Source of the DNA: Corynebacterium riegelii
Lineage (GTDB): Bacteria; Actinomycetota; Actinomycetes; Mycobacteriales; Mycobacteriaceae
DNA length: 64,000 nt
Reading direction: 5' to 3'
NCBI RefSeq assembly: GCF_016728505.1
Contig: NZ_CP068159.1
Span: forward strand, 2,418,001-2,482,000
Part shown: piece by piece, positions 29,499-37,321 of the stretch
Layout of the letters: every line of letters begins with the position of its first letter
Numbering within the stretch: position 1 is the stretch's first letter
The notes under the pieces: model-generated
What the model saw: the letters and a program-made list of their open reading frames with translations, nothing else
What the model was told of the DNA's origin: nothing
The model's database searches: none
Translations under genes and position numbers: made by a program

Positions 29499-30360
29499 TT
29501 TGTATCCTCTCCTTCCTCAGTTTCAGTCGGTGGCTCTGATTCTAGCTGTCCGCCACGCTTCGGGACGAACAACGGCACACTTTTTGTAACGGAAGGATCC
29601 GCAACCATTACAAGGAGTAGCAAAGTGGACAAGTAAGCAAGACTTTTGCGATCACGCTCAAGGTCTAGTGACCCAGGATCCACAGCGTCAATTGCAAAGA
29701 AACCATAGAGCTTGCCTGTTTTTGAAATGATTCCGCGACTCATGTAGCACCCATATGGCTCATCACCTGCGGTGTCTGCACAGTAAATAATGTCGCCGTC
29801 ACGTAGCCTTTTCCAAGTCTCTGAATTCTCATCAAGATTCTTTGGGACGATACTTCGCGGCGATGAATCCCCATCCCGTGTGGCATCGCAGTAAAGAAAT
29901 AGCGCCCATCCGAGTCTTGATCAACCACGAACACTTGTGCTCGAACCTGAACCGGGAACAGAATTCTGCATAGTCCCATGATCGGGTCCCACGCCACACC
30001 AATTCTCGAAGAAGGTTGCGCCTCACCTTGATTTTCAAAAGCCGAAGCCAAACTCGACAAAATGAACTGGCTGTTCTCCCGAACCTGTAGCTCTACGTCC
30101 AGCTGTTGTTTTGCATCAGCTTCTTTAATAAGACGCGCGCGTGATGAAAGGCGATTTACAAAAACCAACAACAATACCGCTATCACCGCGAGAAGAATCC
30201 CCCACGGCAACGACGGAAGCACAGAAAACGCCGGAGATACAGCAAATGCGAGGGCTAAAGCAAAGCTAAGTGCGACACCGCCACTAGTATTGACCAGCGC
30301 AATGGTGACCGGGCTGCTAAAGAGAGCGAGCAGCCGAGACGGTTTAGATGGTCTAGTCAC
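29495..30360 (-). pseudogene. Membrane-anchored GAF-like sensor, broken by one-base frameshift
   Basis: GTG start at 30360; the first frame stops at 29740 (206 codons). The N-terminus has two membrane helices (about 20-40 and 50-68) and a short coiled coil, then a GAF-like region (CRILFPVQVRAQVFVVDQD). After GMG, frame 1 gives unlike sequence (IHRREVSSQR...), whereas the next frame continues naturally as DSSPRSIVPKNLDENSETW, GDIIYCADTAGDEPYGCY, then GKLYGFFAIDA to the stop at 29495. Adding one G to the GGGG run (29869-29872) would restore a protein of about 288 aa. It may be a real mutation, a phase-variable tract or a sequence error. Confidence 0.8.
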
Positions 30361-30406
30361 GCAGCAAGCTTACCTTTCACTAAGCGTTCTCGTAGCCGAA
30401 TCAAAG

Positions 30407-31207
30407 CTAGTGCAGTTCGCGCCAGATCGCGGTGTTGGTTTCCTGCCAGAGGGGTTTCGCCCAGTTTCCAAACTCGCGATCCGTCAGCGCCACCATGGCG
30501 TAGCCATCCGCCACCCACAGGTAGGTGCCGCTCATGCCGAAGTGGCCGAAGGTGGTGGGCGGCATGCCGTCGCCAGTCCAGTGCGGGGCCTTCTCCCCCT
30601 TCAGCTCAAACCCGAGGCCCCACGGGCACGGCTTCTGCATGCCGTAGCCCGGCACCACGCCGCGCAGGTCACCGAACTGGTTGGTGGTTGCCTCACGCAG
30701 GGTTTCCGGGCTGAGCAGTTGCGGGTTCAGCAGTTCTTGGGCGAACAGGGCCAGGCTGCTTACCGACGCCACCGCCCCATGCCCAGCACTGCCCCCCAAC
30801 ACCGCATCCGTCATCCCCAACGGCGCAAAGACCCCTTCGCGCAGATACTCAGGAAACGGGATGCCGGTGGTTTCCTCCAGGTAGTCTGCGAGGATCTCGA
30901 AGCCGGCGGAGGAGTAAATGCGGCGCTCACCAACCGGCTTCTGCGGCTCACGCGTGTCAAAGCCGACCCCGGAGGCATGCGCCAGCAGGCGGCGGACGGT
31001 GGAGCCTTCCGGACCACAGGGACTGTCTAAGAGGAATGCCTCTTCCTCCACGGCCATCAGGAATCCGTACGCCGCGAGAAGTTTGGTCACGCTGGCCAGT
31101 GGGTAGGTGCGGTCTTGGTCGCCGAGGGTCTCCACGTGGCCGTTAGCATGCACAAGCGCTGCAGAAACGTTGTCTACCGGCCAGTTTCCAAGAAGTTTAT
31201 TCAGCAT
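30407..31207 (-). CDS. Serine beta-lactamase-fold hydrolase (class C-like)
   Basis: 266 aa from MLNKLLGN (ATG 31205-31207, GAGGAGG upstream). The SxxK motif is S39-V-T-K42 in YPLASVTKLL. The second motif is YSSAGF (YxS in place of YxN), and HFGMSG stands in the KTG position. There is no signal peptide, so it is probably cytoplasmic. The family (beta-lactamase/transpeptidase-like) includes esterases and peptidases, and antibiotic resistance is not implied. It overlaps the upstream membrane gene by 11 bp. Confidence 0.87.
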   Translation of the reverse strand: MLNKLLGNWPVDNVSAALVHANGHVETLGDQDRTYPLASVTKLLAAYGFLMAVEEEAFLLDSPCGPEGSTVRRLLAHASGVGFDTREPQKPVGERRIYSSAGFEILADYLEETTGIPFPEYLREGVFAPLGMTDAVLGGSAGHGAVASVSSLALFAQELLNPQLLSPETLREATTNQFGDLRGVVPGYGMQKPCPWGLGFELKGEKAPHWTGDGMPPTTFGHFGMSGTYLWVADGYAMVALTDREFGNWAKPLWQETNTAIWRELH

Positions 31208-31406
31208 TGTTGCCTCCTCGCCTCGCATCCTGCCAACGACGCACCAACCACCACGTAGCCAACACAAACGCACCCGCGAGCAGGCCGGGCCAGATCGCGG
31301 GGTTCGGCGAAAACAGGTTGATCACCGCCTGGATCAGCGCGAGCAGCGCGAAGAACCCGACGAACCCGATCAGTGTTTGCCACATGAGGTCACGACGTTG
31401 ATTCAC
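31197..31406 (-). CDS. Small two-helix membrane protein
   Basis: 69 aa from GTG 31406. Two hydrophobic helices (about 9-30 and 38-55) are followed by a basic tail (VRRWQDARRGG). It overlaps the beta-lactamase-fold gene and is likely in the same operon. No family recognised. Confidence 0.7.
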   Translation of the reverse strand: MNQRRDLMWQTLIGFVGFFALLALIQAVINLFSPNPAIWPGLLAGAFVLATWWLVRRWQDARRGGNNAE

Positions 31407-31450
31407 GCAGGTAAGTGTACTGATGCGGTCTACTGGATCCTGAGTAGCAA

Positions 31451-32146
31451 TCAGTTGGCGTTTTTCTGCGCTTGCATAATCGCATCAAACAAGCTCGGCA
31501 TGGCAGTCGATGGGTTAGGGCCGACACTTCCAGGCGAAACTAGTGCAGCTTTCTTCGCTCGCTCACATGCATTCAAAAAATTCTCAATTGGAAACTCGGT
31601 GGAGATGTTCTTGCCTTCCACGAACCCAAGCTCCGTGGCTTGAGGGGTCAGCTTCTCCGCAGCGCTGCTCGGTGATGCTTTGTCATGATGCCAGATCAAC
31701 CAAACTTCGAATTTATGGTTACTTACGATCAAACTGATGCCTTCATCAGCAGCGAGCGAAATCGCCTGTTGCAAAACAGTCGGTGATTTCCCAACATCAC
31801 GGCCGTCAACATCAACCACAGCGAAGCATCGCGTGAATTCTGGTACATCCCGTTTGCTTTTACGTGAGCGTGCTGCTTCCTCATCTCGCTTCTCCACGCA
31901 TTTTTTGACCACATGAAGCGGATCTGACTTCCAGTTACCTCCGCGGGCGTTTCCCTTGTCGGTTCTGGGCATTGAAACCAGCTGCACCCCATAACGCTGC
32001 TCAACGATGGGGCGCAGCCGTTCAAAGTACTGAGGTTCCGTCAGCACACCCTCAGTAACAATCAGGAATTTCGTTTTCCGTTCAACTCGGGTGCGGCTTT
32101 TCTTCGGTCGATATCCACGCGCCGGATATTTGCGCTTAGGAGCCAT
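31451..32146 (-). CDS. RloB-like protein (AbiLii-type)
   Basis: 231 aa from MAPKRKYPARG. It shows the RloB pattern: a basic N-terminus, FLIVTEGVLTEPQYFERL (TOPRIM-like glutamate), CFAVVDVDGRD (acidic DxD), and SNHKFEVWLIWH. RloB proteins pair with an AAA ATPase in restriction-linked and AbiL abortive-infection loci; nuclease activity is inferred from the TOPRIM-like fold. Its start overlaps the ATPase stop by 11 bp, so the pair is translationally coupled. Confidence 0.88.
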   Translation of the reverse strand: MAPKRKYPARGYRPKKSRTRVERKTKFLIVTEGVLTEPQYFERLRPIVEQRYGVQLVSMPRTDKGNARGGNWKSDPLHVVKKCVEKRDEEAARSRKSKRDVPEFTRCFAVVDVDGRDVGKSPTVLQQAISLAADEGISLIVSNHKFEVWLIWHHDKASPSSAAEKLTPQATELGFVEGKNISTEFPIENFLNACERAKKAALVSPGSVGPNPSTAMPSLFDAIMQAQKNAN

Positions 32147-33530
32147 CAGCCGCCTCCGGCCCTTCGCCCACAGCCTCAAGTACCAAACCTCGAATCAGCG
32201 CGGGTGACACCCGAGGAAGCGCACCATACCTGCCATCCAGATAACGACGCTCGTAATTCGCGTCCTTCCGCTTCTCAAAACCAGATAATGGGAACACCTC
32301 GGATGCACCGCTCTGCAGCTTCTCTACAAACCAAAACGCGTCCGTATCCAAACCTAACGCACGCATATGCTCCAGGAGGTTCGTGTCGTGGGAAGAGAAA
32401 ATGAGCTGAGCACCGTTTACGTTGATGCTTTCATCAGTAAAGGCCTTTACCACCAGCTCTAGCAGCTGGACGTGCAAGCTCGAATCAAGCTCATCCGCAA
32501 TCACCACATGGCCGTTCCGCAGAGCATCAACGATGATCGGGGCAACCGATAACCAGGTCAAAGTGCCATCTGACTGTGCTGCCATTTTCAGCGTGTGATT
32601 CGAGTTGTCACCCCGGTGAGTGAACATGAGCTGGTAAGCGATTGCTTTTAGCTCAGCGTCAGAAATATCAATGTACGCGCCAGGCTCGTGAGCCATGTGG
32701 AAGCCTTTCAGGCTTCCCTTTTCATCCTTGCTCACGTCTTCCAGCCTTTGAGTAAGAATCTTTGCCAACTCGGCCAAGGCTGGTGACAAATTCTCCTCAT
32801 CAATACTGACGTCAACAATCCCGGTATCAGCAGCCTGCATCATCTGCGTGACTTCAGAAAGCTTCACTTGCCCTTTACGCATCGCACGCGCTAGTTGGCT
32901 CAAGCGCTGATCTTTCTGACTATCACCGAGCGGAAGATAATTCACTCCGTCCAAGAGAGCCGATACCGATTCATAGATCAGACCGAGTTTGCCTCTGAGC
33001 GCGTGGGAAACCGCAAGTTCACGCACGTCTGCACGTTCTATCTCACGCTGGAGAGTTCTAGATACTGCAGAAGAGTTCCACTCCCATTCAACTTCCGGCT
33101 GTGCAGTCCGGTTAAACACAGAGGTCCAGCGAACCGAGGGGACATAGGACATCCACTCTTCAACAACCCCTGAGCGGCCAAATGTAAAGCCGTAAAGGTA
33201 TCGCCTGCCTTTGGCAACGAAGTCGAATTCAAAAAAGCTTGGCTTACCTTGAGAATCCTGGTCCAAGGAGAACGGGGTTGGGATGGTGGAATCGTATTCG
33301 TAATGGTCCTCATCCAGCCAAGCCGTAGCCGAAAGCTTCATTGCCCGAAACGCGAACACCATGGCTTCAAGGAGGTTACTTTTGCCAGACGCGTTGGCTC
33401 CGAGCAGGACAGAGACCGGCACTGGCCTCGGCTGCTTGGAATCCAACGGCCCATCGGCAAATTCAAGCGTCTGGATCTCCCGGATGCTCTTAAAGTTGCC
33501 GACACTGAAACTTAGCAAGTTAACGGACAC
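32136..33530 (-). CDS. RloA-like AAA ATPase (AbiLi-type)
   Basis: 464 aa from GTG 33530. Walker A is GANASGKS (residues 44-51) and Walker B is HVVIADELDSSLH (about 339), followed by LIFSSHDTNLLEHMRALGLD as the switch histidine region. The N-terminus NLLSFSVGNFKSIRE is the usual opening of AAA_15/AAA_21 OLD-like ATPases. With RloB next door this forms a two-gene anti-phage module resembling AbiL. No methylase or restriction genes are adjacent. Confidence 0.9.
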   Translation of the reverse strand: MSVNLLSFSVGNFKSIREIQTLEFADGPLDSKQPRPVPVSVLLGANASGKSNLLEAMVFAFRAMKLSATAWLDEDHYEYDSTIPTPFSLDQDSQGKPSFFEFDFVAKGRRYLYGFTFGRSGVVEEWMSYVPSVRWTSVFNRTAQPEVEWEWNSSAVSRTLQREIERADVRELAVSHALRGKLGLIYESVSALLDGVNYLPLGDSQKDQRLSQLARAMRKGQVKLSEVTQMMQAADTGIVDVSIDEENLSPALAELAKILTQRLEDVSKDEKGSLKGFHMAHEPGAYIDISDAELKAIAYQLMFTHRGDNSNHTLKMAAQSDGTLTWLSVAPIIVDALRNGHVVIADELDSSLHVQLLELVVKAFTDESINVNGAQLIFSSHDTNLLEHMRALGLDTDAFWFVEKLQSGASEVFPLSGFEKRKDANYERRYLDGRYGALPRVSPALIRGLVLEAVGEGPEAADGS

Positions 33531-33668
33531 GCCTTAACCATAACGGGATATTGAACGATTTGCGCGATAAACCCGTCTTAAACTCCACATCCCCCACACT
33601 TTAAGGTCAGAACTGCGGAGCAACGCAAGCACCCCCAATGCGATACACCCCCCGCCACCCCACGAAAC

Positions 33669-33699
33669 GAAAAACCCCGGTCCCTGCGGGGACCGGGGT
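33669..33699 (-). terminator. Intrinsic terminator after tRNA-Asn
   Basis: Minus-strand stem CCCCGGTCCC-CGCA-GGGACCGGGG followed by TTTTT (complement of 33669-33674). Confidence 0.88.
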
Positions 33700-33704
33700 G
33701 GTTG

Positions 33705-33777
33705 CTCCTCCAACTGGGCTCGAACCAGTGACCCTTCGATTAACAGTCGAATGCTCTGCCAACTGAGCTATGGAGGA
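33705..33777 (-). tRNA. tRNA-Asn (GTT anticodon)
   Basis: Acceptor TCCTCCA pairs with TGGAGGA. The anticodon arm TTCGA-CTGTTAA-TCGAA gives GTT. The T loop is GTTCGAGCC-like. CCA is not encoded. Confidence 0.95.
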
Positions 33778-33884
33778 ATATTTTGTTTTTGTTGCTCTCA
33801 AGCAACGAGTCATAAGAGTAGCGCCGTATTTACAAAACGCAAAATCGCGAGGTCATTGGCGCTAATTGGCGTTATTGTAGAAGC

Positions 33885-34463
33885 ATGAAGAAACCATTGT
33901 TAGCACTCACCGCAGCCGCAGCACTCACGCTTGCGCCCGTAACCGTCACCCCGGCGGTGGCCGATACGCCGCCGGCGGATACCGAGACAGACAACTCTTC
34001 TAGCGGTTCCTCGGACTCTGACCTGAGCGCAGGTGAGATCGCCGGCATTACCATCGGCGTCCTCGCTCTTGTTAGTGCAGGCGTGGCCTTCGCGCTGCAA
34101 ACAGGCCTGATCAACATCCCTGGCCTGGATATGTCCAAGTGGCCAAAGATTAACGTTCCGGGTATTACGCCTCGTCCTCAAGCTTCCGCGACGCCTGGCG
34201 ACTGCTCCCCTGCCACTTTCGACGCCATCGTTCCCGGCTGGCCGAACTTCACCGGCACGACGGTGAGCTACTGCGACGGTCAGTGGGCCAAGGCCGGCGC
34301 CAACCAGACGGACTGGAACGAGTCCTTCCACAAGGTCAATGGCCAATGGACGCGTATCCAGCCTGCCGGCAACGTGAACGGTTTCAAGTGCTACGACGTT
34401 GCGGACCTCCAGCGCAAGGGCGCACCGCGCGCGTTTACGGACCAGGTTCTCAGCTGCCGGTAG
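33885..34463 (+). CDS. Secreted, membrane-anchored protein with Cys-rich outer domain
   Basis: 192 aa. Signal peptide MKKPLLALTAAAALTLAP with cleavage after AVA (about 26), a Ser/Asp-rich linker, a membrane helix (about 51-70), then an outer domain with three Cys (GDCSPATF, VSYCDGQW, FKCYDV, plus a final SCR). The same layout (signal, linker, helix, outer domain) and similar N-terminus are found in the Excalibur protein at 40030, so the two are paralogues with different end domains. Preceded by repeats TTGGCG at 33855-33872. Confidence 0.8.
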   Translation: MKKPLLALTAAAALTLAPVTVTPAVADTPPADTETDNSSSGSSDSDLSAGEIAGITIGVLALVSAGVAFALQTGLINIPGLDMSKWPKINVPGITPRPQASATPGDCSPATFDAIVPGWPNFTGTTVSYCDGQWAKAGANQTDWNESFHKVNGQWTRIQPAGNVNGFKCYDVADLQRKGAPRAFTDQVLSCR

Positions 34464-34628
34464 TTCGACGCCACGGCCTGAGCACAAATGAAAGCGGGCC
34501 TGAAGGTGAAAACCAACAGACCCGCTTCCGATCTCCGACTCAAAGAGCCTTTTCGATTGCTCACACTACAAGATCTACCCGACTGTGTGAATCACGTCGG
34601 CTCCGGCAATCTGAGCACTAACCGTTCA

Positions 34629-34665
34629 GCCCGCCTCGCAAGAGTGCGGGCTGGATTTCTTTACC
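34629..34665 (+). terminator. Terminator after envelope protein gene
   Basis: AGCCCGC and GCGGGCT enclose CTCGCAAGAGT and are followed by GGATTTCTTT. A near copy lies at 40584-40616 after a paralogous gene. Confidence 0.75.
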
Positions 34666-34739
34666 TGCCCTAAAGATCTAAGATTTACCTAAAATAAAGC
34701 AGCGCGTGAGTCTTAGAATTCCCCATGACAGGAGAAGTT

Positions 34740-35309
34740 GTGAGTAAGAGTGTCTACGAGGTTGGGCGACCCGCAACATTCTTTTGGCGTGAGGAAACAC
34801 AGGGCAAACATATCGAATCCGCCGCGGCAAAAATCATCGCCAGGTTGGGCGAGAGATACGACTTGAACCAGTTTCTGATCGATAACCTGACAACAGAAAT
34901 TGAGCAACGGCTTAAACGAGCAGAACGGGGGAAGCTGCGGCCCATCCTGGAGGTAAGGAAAATCGTGGGCCAGGGCGCTGGTACAATTTTCGAGATTAAG
35001 TGGGATAATCTCACGGTCTCTTACAAAGACCCCATAACCGGCCTGTACGAGCAGGAATTGGTGTTCGTACGTCTTTACTATTACCAATCCAAAAACGCAC
35101 TCAGCCACATTAATCTATGGGGTGTGGGGCTCTGGGTCCACGAAAAAGAGATCGTCCCGGGCAATGATGAGGAGACTAGACGGCTGCAAAACAAAGAAAT
35201 TTCCAAAGCCGCCGAATACCATTCAAATCACTTTGAACAGCGGTGGAACGTTTCTGAACTGCAACATGATCAGCAAGAAAATGGAGGTCTGAAATGGCAA
35301 ATGGCGTAA
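34740..35309 (+). CDS. Putative RelE/HigB-like toxin of a TAC system
   Basis: 189 aa. The GTG start is chosen because AGGAGAA lies just upstream; an in-frame ATG at 34725 has no ribosome site. The middle and C-terminal parts resemble RelE/HigB toxins: RGKLRPILEVRKI, then TIFEIKWDN, FVRLYYYQSK, INLWGVGLWVHEKE and a terminal helix NKEISKAAEYHSNHF that matches the closing helix of that fold. It is longer than usual HigB (about 95-125 aa) owing to an N-terminal helical extension. Assignment rests mainly on pattern and on its HTH and SecB-like partners downstream. Confidence 0.55.
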   Translation: MSKSVYEVGRPATFFWREETQGKHIESAAAKIIARLGERYDLNQFLIDNLTTEIEQRLKRAERGKLRPILEVRKIVGQGAGTIFEIKWDNLTVSYKDPITGLYEQELVFVRLYYYQSKNALSHINLWGVGLWVHEKEIVPGNDEETRRLQNKEISKAAEYHSNHFEQRWNVSELQHDQQENGGLKWQMA

Positions 35310-35701
35310 GGGTTTCACCCAACAAGTCCTTTAAAGCGCACTCTGACGATCTCTACTCCAAGTTCGCGGACCTCATGGACTCGCTCCAAGAACTTGCGAG
35401 GGAGAAGGGGCTTTCGGCTTCTGACATTGCTGAGATCATGCATGCCAGCACGGCCCAGATTGAAGAATTTGAGCATTACGATTCCGACCCCACGTTGCGG
35501 ATGGTGAGGCTCTACGCGCTAGCTATCGGCGCAGACATCAGTTTCACGGTTTCAGACAGGGATGCAAAAAGCGGCATCTCTCAAGACGCCAAAACGTCTT
35601 ACTCAACGACAACGGTCTCCAAGAAGAAGTTTCGCAAGGACAGAGTTCTCTTGGTGGCGAAATCGGAAACTAGTAGGCAATGGCAAACGAGGACAACATG
35701 A
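35294..35701 (+). CDS. XRE/HigA-like antitoxin
   Basis: 135 aa; ATG after TGGAGGT. A helix-turn-helix lies at about 34-75 (LQELAREKGLSASDIAEIM, then TAQIEEFEHYDSDPTLRMVRLYALAIG), the standard XRE arrangement. A C-terminal tail of about 45 residues, rich in Ser/Thr/Lys, could be the chaperone-addiction sequence known in TAC antitoxins. It overlaps the toxin by 16 bp and the SecB-like gene by 4 bp (ATGA), indicating tight translational coupling. Confidence 0.8.
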   Translation: MANGVRVSPNKSFKAHSDDLYSKFADLMDSLQELAREKGLSASDIAEIMHASTAQIEEFEHYDSDPTLRMVRLYALAIGADISFTVSDRDAKSGISQDAKTSYSTTTVSKKKFRKDRVLLVAKSETSRQWQTRTT

Positions 35702-36195
35702 ACGCAAAATTTGCTCTTGATGATGTTCAGGTCAACGAACTCTACGCGAAGCGAAAGCCTGTCGACCAGGGAGATACCGAAGAGAGTGACCTGACAAGTG
35801 CCAGTGATAGTTCCGCAAGCCCCGTTGAGGTGACAGCGGAACAGGAAGCACAGCTTCAGACGCTTATCCCTGGCCCTCATACTGACTTGCCAGCCGACCT
35901 GGCCATGGCAGCACTAAAAATTCGCTTAGACTTCCCATTTGGCGAGCTTTTCGCAGAAGTAGAAGGAAAATATACTTTCGCCGGGGAAAGTGGAGAGCTA
36001 GTTACTGAAAAAGAGTTTTTAGAGTTCCTCAATGCAGAAGGTCTCGTAGAGCTGACCGCCTATGTGCGAGCTTCTTTTACTGATTTGGCTGCACGGGTCT
36101 TTCGTGGCGTCGTGGTGTTACCGAGTTTTAAGGAGTTGGGGCTGAGTTTCTCCCCCGACGATAAAGTCGATCACGTAGACGACGGAACCCGGTAG
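35698..36195 (+). CDS. SecB-like chaperone of a TAC system
   Basis: 165 aa from ATG 35698 (GAGG upstream, ATGA overlap); ATG 35680 is an alternative. An acidic Ser-rich N-terminus of about 50 residues precedes a SecB-type domain: ALKIRLDFPFGELFAEVEGKY (beta strands), KEFLEFLNAEGLVELTAYVRASFTDLAARV (the helix of SecB/YPYxRE region), and GVVVLPSF in place of the LPP motif. In Mycobacterium tuberculosis Rv1957, such a chaperone protects a HigA antitoxin from degradation. The same job is inferred here. Confidence 0.68.
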   Translation: MNAKFALDDVQVNELYAKRKPVDQGDTEESDLTSASDSSASPVEVTAEQEAQLQTLIPGPHTDLPADLAMAALKIRLDFPFGELFAEVEGKYTFAGESGELVTEKEFLEFLNAEGLVELTAYVRASFTDLAARVFRGVVVLPSFKELGLSFSPDDKVDHVDDGTR

Positions 36196-36327
36196 GAAGC
36201 AACGCTCGGACCAAGAACTCAAACTACTTCGCTCAAGCGAAAGGTCTCTAACCTTTTGCGCATCGCGAACCGCTCAGGTTCGATTCAGACTAGATAGACA
36301 GTCACCTCATTGCAGCGCGCCTGATCC

Positions 36328-36383
36328 CTACCGCGGGTCCTTCTCGCAACCGACCCCGTCACCATCACGGTCTAGGTGACTGT
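36328..36383 (-). pseudogene. Excalibur domain 3' remnant
   Basis: Minus-strand translation SHLDRDGDGVGCEKDPR-stop equals the last 17 residues of the gene at 40618-41478, with a few silent base changes. The rest of the gene is missing. Confidence 0.85.
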
Positions 36384-36415
36384 TTGGCCTAAAACATGTT
36401 TGGCCTAAAACATGG
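36384..36415. repeat. 16-bp tandem repeat, two copies
   Basis: TTTGGCCTAAAACATG twice in direct succession. It begins at the exact edge of the Excalibur remnant, so it probably marks a recombination junction. Confidence 0.85.
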
Positions 36416-36429
36416 AATGTCAGACGCGG

Positions 36430-36890
36430 GTTTTTAGTACCGGTGTTCCGGGAACCCGGTACTGCCGTGTTCCGGGTAGTTGGTACCGGGCCGGGCCGAA
36501 GGAGTCGGCCCGGCTGTTTGCTTTATTCGTCCGGCTCCATTGAGGCGGTGGCTTTGCGCATGTCGAAGTCTCCTATGCGGATTCGATGCCCGTTGTTGAG
36601 GCGGCTCACTAGGGAGTCAGCTCCGATTCTGTCGGGAAGTGCTTCGATCCAGTAAGCGGCAGCTGATTGGGAGGAGATAAGTGTTGGGAGGCGTCCGTCG
36701 CGGTCGAATATGATCTTGCTTAGGTCTTCTTGCCCGCGCTGGTTGATGCTCATGGTCATAAAATCGTCGATGATAAGGACATCGACATTGATCAGTTTCC
36801 GCATCTTATCGAGGTAGTTTTGGTCAGTCGGTGAGAAGACGGCCAACATGTCTACGAGTTGGCCTAGCCGGTAGTAGGCCACGAAGTATC
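36430..36890 (-). mobile_element. IS21 remnant (istB 3' part and one end)
   Basis: Contains the truncated istB frame 36523-36882 and repeated GTGTTCCGGG terminal motifs on its left side. istA and the other end are missing; it abuts the IS3 element. Limits are approximate. Confidence 0.7.
36523..36882 (-). pseudogene. IstB helper ATPase, N-terminal truncated
   Basis: 119 codons. It contains the Walker B and downstream part of IstB (VDVLIIDDFMTMSI, then TLISSQSAAAYWIEALPDRIGADSLVSRL), but Walker A and the N-terminal half are gone. It is only distantly similar to the intact istB at 55188. Confidence 0.85.
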
Positions 36891-37012
36891 TGTTATCCTA
36901 GACGTGCAAATGGAAATCACGCGGTGAATAACCGCCTGTCCTTTGAGGTTACCCTCGTTTAGTGGACACCCGACTTGTACGGATGTTGTGTCCGTAGGAG
37001 AGGATGTTCATT

Positions 37013-37321
37013 GTGAGTCAACAACGCAAGAAGTACACGCCGGAGTACCGGCGTGAAGCTGCGAATCTCGTGATTGAATCGCAGCGCCCGATCGCTCATG
37101 TGGCCCGGGAGATCGGTGTCGCTCCGGGGCTTTTGGGCAGGTGGGTCAAAGATGAAAAACAGCGCCGAGGCGCCAGCGATGGGATGAGCGAGACAGATCT
37201 TCGCGCTGAGATTGCTCGTCTGCGTCGTGAGCTGGCAGAGGCCAGGCTAGACAATGAGTTCTTGTCAAAAGCGACAGCCTTCTTCGCCGCGAAGCAACGC
37301 GAACAGAAAAGTTCGAACTAA
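37013..37321 (+). CDS. IS3-family OrfA (element 1)
   Basis: 102 aa from GTG 37013, nine bases after GGAGAGG; ATG 37004 is too close to that site. A helix-turn-helix (YTPEYRREAANLVIE, VAREIGVAPGLLGRWVKDE) and a leucine-zipper coiled coil (DLRAEIARLRRELAEARLDNEFL) are seen. It ends TAATG into orfB. DNA-binding half of the transposase. Confidence 0.9.
   Translation: MSQQRKKYTPEYRREAANLVIESQRPIAHVAREIGVAPGLLGRWVKDEKQRRGASDGMSETDLRAEIARLRRELAEARLDNEFLSKATAFFAAKQREQKSSN

Larger units (their letters stand above)
36196..36522. other. Intergenic DNA with an Excalibur remnant and tandem repeat
   Basis: No intact gene. It holds an Excalibur 3' remnant (36328-36383), two 16-bp TTTGGCCTAAAACATG repeats (36384-36415), and the end of an IS21 remnant from about 36430, with duplicated GTGTTCCGGG motifs and a CCGGGCCGA/TCGGCCCGG hairpin (36492-36513). 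Confidence 0.7.
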
